Source of the DNA: Candidatus Altimarinota bacterium | Lineage (GTDB): Bacteria; Patescibacteriota; Gracilibacteria; UBA4473 | NCBI GenBank assembly: GCA_027028725.1 | Contig: JALVIB010000010.1 | Location: forward strand, 1 to 15,744 | DNA: 15,744 nucleotides | Reading direction: 5' to 3' | In this document: piece by piece, positions 6,235 to 12,620 of the stretch | How the letters are laid out: each line of letters begins with the position of its first letter | Numbering within the stretch: the first letter of the stretch is position 1 | Notes under the pieces: generated by a model | The model's input: the letters and a program-made list of their open reading frames with translations, nothing else | Databases searched by the model: none | What the model was told of the DNA's origin: nothing | Position numbers and translations under genes: made by a program

Positions 6235-6894
6235 TTACCGCCGACTGCCCATCAGTAATTGCAAAACGGAAGTTAACAAGTTAAATAAGGTGATGAATAA
6301 GCCGATTCCGGCTTCCATGGCGCGGTTTTCCGGATAATACTTTAACATTTGGAATTGGTAGGCGATGAAAGCGGAAAAAATAACCACACCAAGTCCGGAG
6401 ATTATCAAAGTGACAATCCCGCTGTACCAAATGGCGTTGATAATGCTGACAATAATTAACCCAAGAATAGCAACGGTGAAAAACCCGCGAAATCCTGATA
6501 AATCACGACTAGTTGTTGCGCCATAAACTCCGGTGGCGACTGCCAAAAGTCCGGTTATTCCAAAAGCTTTGGCGACAATTTCTATTCCGCCCACTTGAAA
6601 TGACACGAAAAGCAGAGGATAAAACATTACTCCGATAACTAGGGAAAAGAGAATATAAAAAACGAAGTTTAGCGGTCGCGAAAATTGCGCCCATTTGTGA
6701 GAAGTCCACGCCAAAGTCATTGCCAAGATGTAGATAATCCAAGTCCCGAAACCGGTAAAAAATTTCGCGGGAATTAGGTAAGGCGCGAGATAGCTTCCCA
6801 AACCGGCAATTAGAAAGGCGAGAGCAAGGTAGCCCATGACTTTCAAAATAAAGTTTGATTCGTGTGAATAGGTTTGTGCTTGCATAAAGTTCAT
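6235..6894 (-). CDS. Bax inhibitor-1/YccA-like membrane protein
   Basis: A multi-pass inner-membrane protein of the BI-1 family, whose members leak protons or calcium or modulate membrane proteases. Seven hydrophobic segments fill almost all of the 219 residues. The segment GVYGATTSRDLSGFRGFFTV, followed by AILGLIIVSIINAIWY, matches the family's conserved ALTxKRDLSxxGGF region. Length is typical. The ATG overlaps the stop of the upstream pyruvyl transferase gene (TAATG, 6892-6896), so the two are translationally coupled. An in-frame second Met at residue 4 is an alternative start. The 10-bp motif at 6763 is read as IPAKF in a loop. The physiological role cannot be read from the sequence. Confidence 0.85.
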   Translation of the reverse strand: MNFMQAQTYSHESNFILKVMGYLALAFLIAGLGSYLAPYLIPAKFFTGFGTWIIYILAMTLAWTSHKWAQFSRPLNFVFYILFSLVIGVMFYPLLFVSFQVGGIEIVAKAFGITGLLAVATGVYGATTSRDLSGFRGFFTVAILGLIIVSIINAIWYSGIVTLIISGLGVVIFSAFIAYQFQMLKYYPENRAMEAGIGLFITLFNLLTSVLQLLMGSRR

Positions 6895-7892
6895 TATTTT
6901 TTGGTTAAAAACGGTTTGATATTATATTTTCCCGCGAAATTTTCAACTTTCTGGGAATAAGGTTGCCCGAGGGTAAAGGTGTTTTCCGCCCCGCAAAAGT
7001 GGTTAGCGAGAATTAGAAAATGCAGGCGTTGTCCAATTGCCATTTTGGCGCGTTGAAATAATTTAAAAGTCTCCGCGATATTTTCGGGGAAAACAATTCG
7101 TCCTTTAAATCCTTGCGGAACATATTTGGCATCGCTTGGATCAAAGCAGACGAAAACGGCGGATGTCCCGCGTGGTAAGGTTTCCGGAGTGCATAAATCG
7201 GAAAATTTCGCCACCGCCTTGCGGGGCGCAGCGGGATTTTGACGACAGGCGTTGATGAGGACGAGGTTTTTAGAAATCCCCCCAACCCCCTTTGTCAAGG
7301 GGGAGTTTTCTTTAAGGAATTTTTCCACTCTATCACTATCTTCTACGGATTTAATGTACAAAGATTGTAGAAAATCCCGCGAAATTTTATCACGAACACT
7401 TATTTTGTTCGAATACTTAAAAATGTACTTAGTTATTGCTTTTTTGAGTGGGCAAGAAGTTTCATCAATTCCTTGGTGTTCGAAAATAATTTCTGCATTT
7501 GGGAAATATCTGCGTAGCCACCAAACCATAATTGCCCAAATGAGGTAGGCGTGTAATTTTATCGCGAGTAGTCCGCCACCGGGGAAGATTATTTTATTTA
7601 TTTTTCTAAGTCCGGACTCCCTAGAGTCCGGACTTGAAAAATTAAAAATTTCGCGGGATTTTTTATTAAACAGAAATTTCAAAAAGCTGCGGATGCCAGT
7701 GGGGAAGGGGGGGATGAATGTTGGTCGTAGAGGCGTTGCATGCAACGCCTCTACTTGTAAAAATCGCCGCGAAAAATCAGCATCAGCGGTCATCACGATG
7801 GCGTCAGGATATTTTTGCAAAGCCGTCCACAAGATTATTTCGTCACCGACATTTCGTGAACCAAAATTTCCCACGAGTAAAACTTTTTTCAT
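6894..7892 (-). CDS. Polysaccharide pyruvyl transferase (CsaB-like), repeat-laden
   Basis: Probably adds pyruvate to a cell-surface polysaccharide. Family motifs: NFGSRNVGDEIIL (9-21), FPGGGLLA (103-110), ISVRDKIS (164-171), and the C-terminal GQRLHFLILANHFC (287-300) with QPYSQKV. At 332 residues it is near family length, but several pieces are translated intergenic-type repeats: VEALHATPLR (47-56), KSREIF (78-83), SPDSRESGLRK (87-97), KISRDF (169-174), NSPLTKGVGGISK (196-208) and NPAAPRKAVAKF (219-230). They sit in places that look like loops while the motifs stay intact, so the enzyme may still work. First gene of a two-gene unit with the BI-1-like gene. No Shine-Dalgarno sequence is visible. 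Confidence 0.82.
   Translation of the reverse strand: MKKVLLVGNFGSRNVGDEIILWTALQKYPDAIVMTADADFSRRFLQVEALHATPLRPTFIPPFPTGIRSFLKFLFNKKSREIFNFSSPDSRESGLRKINKIIFPGGGLLAIKLHAYLIWAIMVWWLRRYFPNAEIIFEHQGIDETSCPLKKAITKYIFKYSNKISVRDKISRDFLQSLYIKSVEDSDRVEKFLKENSPLTKGVGGISKNLVLINACRQNPAAPRKAVAKFSDLCTPETLPRGTSAVFVCFDPSDAKYVPQGFKGRIVFPENIAETFKLFQRAKMAIGQRLHFLILANHFCGAENTFTLGQPYSQKVENFAGKYNIKPFLTKK
7201..7240 (-). repeat. Split-motif 40-bp repeat, copy 1
   Basis: Identical over 40 bp to 12748-12787. On the minus strand it reads AAAATCCCGC, then a 21-bp insert TGCGCCCCGC-AAGGCGGTGGC, then GAAATTTTC. Removing the insert restores the 10-bp motif with its flanks. The insert length is a multiple of three, and the unit is translated as NPAAPRKAVAKF in both genes that carry it. 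Confidence 0.9.
7274..7308. repeat. CCCCCTT/AAGGGGG repeat inside a gene
   Basis: Copy of the family at 981-1006, translated on the minus strand as NSPLTKGVGGISK within the pyruvyl transferase. Confidence 0.85.
7608..7635. repeat. Perfect inverted repeat AAGTCCGGACTC
   Basis: Arms AAGTCCGGACTC and GAGTCCGGACTT around CCTA. Translated on the minus strand as SPDSRESGLRK in the pyruvyl transferase. One copy in the window. Confidence 0.85.
7727..7754. repeat. 28-bp perfect palindrome inside a gene
   Basis: GTAGAGGCGTTGCA joined directly to its complement TGCAACGCCTCTAC. Translated on the minus strand as VEALHATPLR in the pyruvyl transferase. I recall this type from intergenic regions of many bacteria. 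Confidence 0.85.
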
Positions 7893-7922
7893 CTAACTCA
7901 TTTTAGGTTAGAATTCTCGGGA

Positions 7923-8252
7923 ATGGAAATTTTATTGAAAAGTGTCGTTGGAGGTTTAGCCATTGGTTTGGTTTTATTAACAACCAAATATTTAGGACCA
8001 AAAGTGGGGGGGATCATGGCAATGGTTCCGTTAATGTTTACGTTAGCTTTTTTGTTTGCAACTTATGGTAAAGATTCAGTTTATATTCAAAGTTTTATAT
8101 TAAGCGGAATTGCAGGAACAGTGCTGTTTATTATGTTTTTGGTGACTTTGTATTTCTTTAATACTAATTTTGATAAATACTGGATAAATCTTGTTGTTTC
8201 TTATGTGGTTTGGTTTGTGGGAGCTTTTCTTTGGGTCTATTTTAAGAAATGA
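7923..8252 (+). CDS. Small GlpM/DUF3147-like membrane protein
   Basis: A 109-residue integral membrane protein with four hydrophobic segments. The start VVGGLAIGLVLLTTKYLGPK, followed by VGGIMAMVPLMFTLAFL, resembles the GlpM/DUF3147 family (KxLGPxxxGxxAxxP pattern), whose E. coli member GlpM has the same length. Its function is poorly known. It is transcribed away from the pyruvyl transferase gene with only 30 bp between them, so promoters must overlap. It ends in TGA, the only TGA stop among the genes here. The end at normal family length, and the tRNA just beyond it on the other strand, argue that TGA is a true stop. Confidence 0.6.
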   Translation: MEILLKSVVGGLAIGLVLLTTKYLGPKVGGIMAMVPLMFTLAFLFATYGKDSVYIQSFILSGIAGTVLFIMFLVTLYFFNTNFDKYWINLVVSYVVWFVGAFLWVYFKK

Positions 8253-8272
8253 AATCCCGCGAAAAAAATCTC

Positions 8273-8349
8273 TGGTGGAGCGGACCAGATTCGAACTGGC
8301 ATTTTTCGGGTGTCGAGCCAGAATGTTTTTACCGTTAAACTACCGCCCC
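8273..8349 (-). tRNA. tRNA with aberrant anticodon arm (CGA?)
   Basis: Acceptor GGGGCGG pairs with CCGCTCC (including G3-U70), TA at 8-9, D stem GTTT/AAAC with GG in the loop, T arm GCCAG-TTCGAAT-CTGGT, variable loop of four or five bases, encoded CCA. The anticodon arm is odd: the best fold is TTCTGG-CTCGACA-CCCGAA, a 6-bp stem with an internal T-C mismatch, and C at position 37 where a purine is usual. The anticodon would be CGA (Ser), but there is no long variable arm as in tRNA-Ser. Acceptor and D arm resemble tRNA-Asp. Identity is uncertain; it could be a decayed or specialised tRNA. Confidence 0.65.
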
Positions 8350-8374
8350 GCTCCCAGAGACTTGCGCAATATAC

Positions 8375-8397
8375 AAAAAAACTTGCCAGAGGCAAGC
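8375..8397 (-). terminator. Intrinsic terminator upstream of the tRNA
   Basis: On the minus strand CTTGCC-TCT-GGCAAG followed by seven T. It would end transcription from the promoter at 8453-8481 and from the pilin genes. TTGCCT and TATATT in and after the hairpin could in turn serve as the tRNA promoter (16-bp spacer), but this is weak. Confidence 0.7.
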
Positions 8398-8446
8398 TTA
8401 TTTGTCGACACCCGAAAGGCAGTAATTTAACCGCATTCCGACTTTC
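8375..8446 (-). ncRNA. Candidate ~72-nt small RNA with anti-anticodon segment
   Basis: Bounded by a good promoter (8453-8481) and an intrinsic terminator (8375-8397). It can fold as an outer stem GTCG/CGAC, an inner stem GCGG/CTGC, then the terminator hairpin. It contains TTTCGGGTGTCGA, the exact complement of 13 bases of the neighbouring tRNA from position 33 through the anticodon and 3' stem. No reading frame or known RNA family is recognised. Existence is inferred from signals only. Confidence 0.4.
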
Positions 8447-8452
8447 ATCACT

Positions 8453-8481
8453 ATTCTATTCGCTTAGACGATAAAAGTCAA
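8453..8481 (-). promoter_or_regulatory. Promoter of the candidate small RNA
   Basis: On the minus strand TTGACT (8476-8481), 17-bp spacer, TAGAAT (8453-8458): five of six matches in each box. Confidence 0.55.
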
Positions 8482-8506
8482 TTATTTTTATAATCCCGCG
8501 AAATTT

Positions 8507-8998
8507 TTAAGGAGAAGGGATAGTATCGGTACATGGGGCTGATCCGCCTTTCATATCAATACAGACTGTGATAACATCGTGAGTTCCAGAACCATTTTCA
8601 TCACATTGAATAACCTTGAAGTGTACAGGTTGATTATTCCCAGGCCAGTTTTGCCAATCGATGCAGGCAGGTTTTCCATTCCATTGCAGGTTTTCAAATT
8701 CGTCTTTAGAATAAAATCTATCTAGGATAAATTGTGGTAAATTATGGTTTTGATTTAGACATGGACAACCATTAGAAGGAGCTATGTCAGGACTCCATGC
8801 ACCAGTTTCGATTTGATGCAAGATGGCAGCTTTTTTGATTTGTTGTATTTTATTTAGAGTTTTCGCATTGTGAGCCTTTCGGATATACCCATTAAAACTA
8901 CCGACAGAAATTGTCGCGAGAATTCCAATGATTACGATTGTAACGAGTAATTCAATAAGTGTAAAAGCGATATTTTTTGTTTTTTTGTTTTTTGCCAT
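8507..8998 (-). CDS. Type IV pilin-like protein 1
   Basis: A prepilin or pseudopilin for a type IV pilus or related machine. From the ATG at 8998 (163 residues): short basic leader MAKNKKTKNIA, cleavage expected before FTLIELLVTIVIIGILATIS, with E5 of the mature protein present. Position -1 is Ala rather than the usual Gly. The rest is a variable globular domain with six Cys. An earlier in-frame ATG (9058) would add residues encoded by the repeat motif (FPRDF) and is not favoured. The first ~45 codons and the leader DNA match the next gene at over 90 percent, so they arose by duplication, while the C-terminal domains differ. No prepilin peptidase gene lies in the window. Confidence 0.85.
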   Translation of the reverse strand: MAKNKKTKNIAFTLIELLVTIVIIGILATISVGSFNGYIRKAHNAKTLNKIQQIKKAAILHQIETGAWSPDIAPSNGCPCLNQNHNLPQFILDRFYSKDEFENLQWNGKPACIDWQNWPGNNQPVHFKVIQCDENGSGTHDVITVCIDMKGGSAPCTDTIPSP

Positions 8999-9043
8999 CT
9001 GTTTGATTGTAGCAAAAATCTGAAAATCCCGCGGAAAATTTTG
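8907..9043 (-). repeat. Duplicated pilin 5' region, copy 1
   Basis: Nearly identical to 9629-9765, offset 722 bp. It covers the prepilin leader, the hydrophobic helix codons and about 45 bp upstream. Both contain the 10-bp motif before the start; here it has one extra G (TCCCGCGGAAA at 9027), while the other copy is exact (9749). Confidence 0.85.
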
Positions 9044-9126
9044 TGTTTGACTATACACAGAAATTTAGATTTTGTTATTAATGGTTAAGTTGTTTTAGGT
9101 AATATTTAATTTAATAAGTGAGGAAA

Positions 9127-9720
9127 CTAATAGTATGTATGAAATATTTCGCCATCCTTTCCTATTACAATATAAGGAAATCCTGGGATAGGGGGTTCTG
9201 GAAAACTACCGTAAATTGAATCTATATGATATGTTGATCCATTAATGGTAGCGTTTCTGCAAGTTAGAAAGGCAGAGCTATTTATGTAATTATTATTTTT
9301 ATAACTTTCAACTGCTTTAGGGCTTCCATCTACAATTATTCCAGGTTTTTTAGGATCTTTTGTTGAAGATGTTTCTCCCCAAGTTAACACAGCAAAACTC
9401 TCGCTTTTATTATCCCAAATGAGAAAATAACAGATATTCTTATTTTCTTCATAAGATATGTAACTATGTTTATCTAGCACTGCTTTTAGAGATCCAGGAG
9501 TAGAATAGTCGTATTTATTAGATGTCCTATTAAGTGCTTCTAGGCGTAATATTTTTGTGATATTTTTAACTACGGAAAATCTTTTAGCATCTTCAGCTTT
9601 TGCAAAAAAACCTTTAAAAGTATTTACGGAAATTGTCGCGAGAATTCCAATAATTACGATTGTAACGAGTAATTCAATAAGTGTAAAAGCAGGATTTTTT
9701 GTTTTTTTGTTTTTTGCCAT
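9127..9720 (-). CDS. Type IV pilin-like protein 2
   Basis: From the ATG at 9720 (197 residues): leader MAKNKKTKNPA, then FTLIELLVTIVIIGILATIS with E5, again Ala at -1. The C-terminal domain differs from pilin 1: it has KDAKRFSVVKNITKILRLEA-like helix continuation (actual text EDAKRFSVVK), a YFLIWDNKSESFAVLTWGE segment, two Cys and a Tyr-rich end. It is the upstream of two tandem pilin genes with a 128-bp gap, probably co-transcribed. The in-frame ATG at 9771 would add FSRDF encoded by the repeat motif; the shared MAKNKK start is preferred. It may be a major or minor pilin; that cannot be decided. Confidence 0.85.
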   Translation of the reverse strand: MAKNKKTKNPAFTLIELLVTIVIIGILATISVNTFKGFFAKAEDAKRFSVVKNITKILRLEALNRTSNKYDYSTPGSLKAVLDKHSYISYEENKNICYFLIWDNKSESFAVLTWGETSSTKDPKKPGIIVDGSPKAVESYKNNNYINSSAFLTCRNATINGSTYHIDSIYGSFPEPPIPGFPYIVIGKDGEIFHTYY

Positions 9721-9765
9721 CTGTTTGATTGTAGCAGAAATTGGAAAATCCCGCGAAAAATTTTG
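9629..9765 (-). repeat. Duplicated pilin 5' region, copy 2
   Basis: Partner of 8907-9043. Divergence between copies is concentrated downstream of the helix codons, which indicates either gene conversion or selection on the 5' part. Confidence 0.85.
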
Positions 9766-9874
9766 AGACAACTTATTAAAAGATAAAAATTCGAAAAAAT
9801 AAAGAGCCAGATTTTAGATATTGAGCAGAACAAGACAAATTTCTATCAGACTTGTTGTCTTGTAAACTCGTGAA

Positions 9875-10966
9875 CTATTTCACCTCCTCAAAAACTTCTT
9901 TCTGACAAGCAAATTGGTCAAGAAATTCTTCGTGATGCGGAGTAAAGCGTTGGGATTGGAAAATTTTGATAAGTTTCAGTTTCTGCAAATCAACTGGTTG
10001 ATCGCATTCACAAATTTCATTTTCACAATCGGTGCGGTGAATGGTGTAAGTAAATTTTTTTACTTTAGAATTTCCATCTTTATTTCGCCCAGGATAAACT
10101 AAATTTTTCGGTAAGATTTCCGAGACAATGGCGTGATCAACATTATTATCGTCCGTACTAGGAAAATAAATTTCGTCTGGCTGAATTTTATCAATTAGTC
10201 TTTTTAGCGCCTTGCGGAGAGAATCCCGCGAATATTTTAAATTCGGAAAATAGCTAGTGCGGTAGGTTTTATCGCGTTTGGTAAATCGACTTTGGATGCT
10301 GCCTTGTTCAGGTAACTTATCAGAATAAGCGTCAGGAAAACCTAAAAAATATAAATCACTGCGTTTCAAACCAAGTTGGCGAGCGGCTTGCTGGGATTCC
10401 CAAAGGCGATGTTTTCCATAAATTTGAGCTCTTTCTGGGGAAACATCTCCCATGGCATCACCATTTGTAAGGTAGATTATTTTGATTTTTTCCCGCGAAA
10501 TTTGGAGGTTTTTGAAAGCGGGATTAATTCCTTCAACCACTCGTTCCTCGCGGGAAGTCATTGAATTGCGGGATTTTAGTTTTTCTTTGATTAAATTCGC
10601 TGTTCCGAGAATTTCATCGTCAGGATGAGGGGCGATTATTAGAGTAACCCCCTTCGCTCCCTTATCAGGGGGAATGTTAGAGTTCTTTGTTGATGAAATT
10701 CGTTGAAAATTATTTTTTCGCGGGATTTTTGCCCTCACCCCAACCCTCTCCCCGAGGGAGAGGGAGTTTTTAGGATGAGCGAGGCGGAGAAAAAACTCGC
10801 GGTTGCGTTCGCGGAGAGTTTTTCCCGCGAAATTTTTCTGGTTTTTCCAATTTACAAATTCTCGTAGAGTTTGTTCGGTTTGTGTTTCTGGTCTAAAAAT
10901 TCTTTCTCGTGGATTATAAGAAAGCGCTTTTTGTAAAAACATCGCCGATAATAACATCTGATTCAT
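9875..10966 (-). CDS. PIG-L/LmbE-family deacetylase with repeat-coded extension
   Basis: Probably a zinc-dependent N-acetylglucosamine-type deacetylase acting on a sugar or glycolipid. The catalytic motif LIIAPHPDDEILG (109-121) has H114, D116 and D117; it is followed by YLTNGDAMG (165-173), FLGFPDA (207-213) and the second ligand region DDNNVDHAIVSE (H278). Family members usually begin close to the APHPDDE motif, but here 108 residues precede it. Part of that extension is translated repeats: NFAGK (45-49), NSLSLGERVGVRA (67-79), KIPRKN (80-85) and NIPPDKGAKGV (97-107). Another motif copy is read as QISREK (155-160). The sugar-modifying role fits the nearby pyruvyl transferase only loosely. 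Start uncertain: ATGs at 10966 and 10957 are both usable. Confidence 0.83.
   Translation of the reverse strand: MNQMLLSAMFLQKALSYNPRERIFRPETQTEQTLREFVNWKNQKNFAGKTLRERNREFFLRLAHPKNSLSLGERVGVRAKIPRKNNFQRISSTKNSNIPPDKGAKGVTLIIAPHPDDEILGTANLIKEKLKSRNSMTSREERVVEGINPAFKNLQISREKIKIIYLTNGDAMGDVSPERAQIYGKHRLWESQQAARQLGLKRSDLYFLGFPDAYSDKLPEQGSIQSRFTKRDKTYRTSYFPNLKYSRDSLRKALKRLIDKIQPDEIYFPSTDDNNVDHAIVSEILPKNLVYPGRNKDGNSKVKKFTYTIHRTDCENEICECDQPVDLQKLKLIKIFQSQRFTPHHEEFLDQFACQKEVFEEVK
10646..10677. repeat. CCCCCTT/AAGGGGG-type repeat inside a gene
   Basis: Variant with CCCCCTTCGCTCCCTTATCA and then a G run, translated on the minus strand as NIPPDKGAKGV just before the catalytic motif of the PIG-L protein. 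Confidence 0.75.
10732..10770. repeat. CTCACC...CCCTCTCC repeat inside a gene
   Basis: CCTCACCCCAACCCTCTCCC plus the inverted GGGAGAGGGAG arm, translated on the minus strand as NSLSLGERVGVRA. Same family as 1249-1286 and 14016-14050. Confidence 0.85.
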
Positions 10967-11018
10967 CGAGCAGTATTTTAGAGATTTTTAAAGATAAGGA
11001 AAATTTCGCGGGATTTTA

Positions 11019-11606
11019 CTAGCGTTTGTTTTCGTAATATGAAGTGTTTGCGCAGTTATCAAGAATTTCTGGGATATCAACTGGATTTTTAGTTGTGATT
11101 AGATACTTCTTGTTAGATCCATTTGGTAAATCGTAAACAAACAATTCTCCAGAATTTTGATTAAATTTTATCACGGCTATATATTGGTCTTTTTGATAAT
11201 AAGGATGAAGTCTTGTCGCAAATAAATATGGATCGCAATTAATTCCAATATTTCCGATATGAATATCGTAATCCTCAGGGATATTAAATAAGTTTTTTAA
11301 ATAATTTTTAATTTCTGCCTTTTTCTCTTTGGTTAAATCTGGTTTGAGTTCTCCTGTTGGCATAAATTCGTCTTTGTATTTCTCGCGAAAATTTTTGTAT
11401 TTTCCTGCGAGTGGGTTGGGATCGTTATTTTCAACTATTTCTTTTACGAATAAATTTACAGCATCTTGCCAAGAAATTGTTTCGGGATCTTTGGTTTGTA
11501 TATCTTTAATTTCTTTATCTTCGTGCGGGTTTTGTGCAATAACTGCTTGTTGATGACCGATTTCAGAAGGTGTAATGACCATTTTGTTTGGTTGTAAATT
11601 AATCAT
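11019..11606 (-). CDS. Hypothetical protein, 195 residues
   Basis: Not recognised. It is soluble-looking, with no signal peptide or membrane segment. The N-terminal ~70 residues are hydrophilic and probably helical (DKEIKDIQTKDPETISWQDA). The second half is more globular, with FNIPEDYDIHIGNIGINCDP and YIAVIKFNQNSGELFVYDLP, suggesting a beta-rich domain. An internal Met at residue 9 (MVITPSEIG) is an alternative start. Codon pattern and length support a real gene, yet it has no exact copy of the 10-bp motif; a near copy (TCTCGCGAAA) is present. It lies in a run of minus-strand genes with gaps of 50-60 bp on both sides. Confidence 0.6.
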   Translation of the reverse strand: MINLQPNKMVITPSEIGHQQAVIAQNPHEDKEIKDIQTKDPETISWQDAVNLFVKEIVENNDPNPLAGKYKNFREKYKDEFMPTGELKPDLTKEKKAEIKNYLKNLFNIPEDYDIHIGNIGINCDPYLFATRLHPYYQKDQYIAVIKFNQNSGELFVYDLPNGSNKKYLITTKNPVDIPEILDNCANTSYYENKR

Positions 11607-11664
11607 CTAAAAAATACAATTTAGATTTAATTTGTCAAGTTTTTGTAATTGAAATATCTTAAAA

Positions 11665-12273
11665 CTACTTTCTAGTAAATAATTTCCAGTTTTTGTTTTG
11701 AATTTTTAGAAGAAATCCACCAGTTCTGCTTGTAGAAATCAACGGAATATTTTTTTCGCGGGATTTTTCCTGAATTTTTTTACTTGGCTGACGATTTGCA
11801 ATGTAGAGAACCCCTTTCTTTGGCTTTGGTAAGAAATCTAGAACAAGATTAGTGTTCAAGATTACCCAATCAGTTTTTGTCGGCAGGGGAGAGGCGATTA
11901 GTTTTTCGCGATCGGTGTCATCAAAATTTTCCGCGAAAAATAAGAAAGTTTTGTCTTTAAATTTGGCAAAAACTAAATCCCGCGAAATTTTTTGCAGAAC
12001 CAGATTGCCGTCGTGGTATTCCTTATTTTCTGCTAAATCAAAGATGTTTTTGATTTTTTCCCGCGAAAAATAAGATGAAATATTTTTAGCCAGATTTTCC
12101 GCACTAGGGGATTTGATATTTCCGTAGCCCCAGATTTTTCCAGTTTCCGAGCGTATTAAGAGATAATCTTTTTCCGCGAAAATCTGAAAATCCCGCGAAT
12201 TTTCCAGCCAATATTCTCGTCCCAGAAAAATAGTGATTAAAACGAGAAAAATCAGTAGGAAATATTTTTTCAT
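11665..12273 (-). CDS. Membrane-anchored unknown, faint ComEC-like C-terminus
   Basis: An N-terminal hydrophobic anchor (residues 2-17, KKYFLLIFLVLITIFL) is followed by about 180 residues outside or inside the membrane. The layout (DYLLIRSETGKIWGYGN, then FLFFAENFDDTDREKL, then VILNTNLVLDFLP, then KNIPLISTSRTGGFLLKI) loosely follows the order of strands in the metallo-beta-lactamase-like part of ComEC, but no HxHxDH or HHGS metal ligands are present. I regard this as a weak resemblance, not an assignment. Three exact motif copies and one near copy are read as NSRDF, FSREK, ISRDL and KSREK, the highest density in any gene here. A TGC-TATATT extended -10 lies 9-14 bases before the ATG. Confidence 0.6.
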   Translation of the reverse strand: MKKYFLLIFLVLITIFLGREYWLENSRDFQIFAEKDYLLIRSETGKIWGYGNIKSPSAENLAKNISSYFSREKIKNIFDLAENKEYHDGNLVLQKISRDLVFAKFKDKTFLFFAENFDDTDREKLIASPLPTKTDWVILNTNLVLDFLPKPKKGVLYIANRQPSKKIQEKSREKNIPLISTSRTGGFLLKIQNKNWKLFTRK

Positions 12274-12315
12274 TTGGTTTTAATATAGCAAAATTTCGCG
12301 GGATTTTCCAAGAAA

Positions 12316-12340
12316 GTCCCCTTTGAGAAAGGGGGATTTC
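12316..12340. repeat. CCCCCTT/AAGGGGG-type repeat copy
   Basis: GTCCCCTTTGAGAAAGGGGG plus ATTTC; family at 981-1006. Confidence 0.75.
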
Positions 12341-12343
12341 AGT

Positions 12344-12359
12344 CTTCGCCAAGGCTACG
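12344..12359. repeat. CTTCGCCAAGGCTACG repeat, copy 1
   Basis: The same 16 bases occur inverted at 14624-14639, and both are followed by a GACAAG-like segment. I recall this type as common in candidate-phyla genomes. Confidence 0.7.
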
Positions 12360-12403
12360 ACCGACAAGCAGGTGGATTTGTTAAAGATGAATTAATTCTT
12401 TCT

Positions 12404-12596
12404 CTTACTTTTTTTATGAGAAAAAAAGTAAGCAAAAAACTCACCCCGTTAAGAAATTAGCAATTCTCAAGCAACTCAGTCGCTAAACTCCGCAAGGAAA
12501 AATCCCGCGAAATTTTTTCAAAACAAAAGGATTTTTCTGGTGCTTCGTTTGGACGCTCCTTTTGTTGTGAGAATTTAACTAATTTCTTAAATGGGG
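12404..12596. repeat. Hairpin element E2
   Basis: A perfect 12-bp hairpin (12404-12415 with 12421-12432, CTTACTTTTTTT arm, ATGAG loop), CAAAAAACTCACC, then an outer inverted repeat: CCCCGTTAAGAAATTAG with AATTCTCAA (12444-12470) facing TTGTGAGAATTTAAC and TAATTTCTTAAATGGGG (12564-12596). Compared with E1, two stem pairs changed on both sides (G-C to T-A and C-G to T-A). Confidence 0.75.
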
Positions 12597-12620
12597 AATT
12601 AATTTGAATGATTTTTTATT

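Larger units (their letters stand above)
12274..12620. other. Gene-free stretch with repeats
   Basis: Holds a motif copy (12294), a CCCCCTT-type repeat (12316-12340), a CTTCGCCAAGGCTACG repeat (12344-12359) and hairpin element E2 (12404-12596) with another motif copy (12503). A possible -10 for the 12273 gene (AATATA at 12282-12287, read on the minus strand) is at its left edge. No protein-like frame is seen. Confidence 0.7.

Noticed and set aside
3998..8252. Recoding of TGA as glycine (genetic code 25)
   Set aside because: Genes end at sensible lengths under the standard code, and reading through the TGA at 8250-8252 would run into the tRNA. Only one gene ends in TGA, so this is not fully excluded for the genome.
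8273..8349. tmRNA (ATTCTGG and TCGAC resemble its 5' end, CTCCACCA its 3' end)
   Set aside because: The gene is only 77 bases, has ordinary D and T arms and no tag reading frame.
8191..8430. Plus-strand frame of 79 codons after the GlpM-like gene
   Set aside because: It is antisense to the tRNA and only open by chance.
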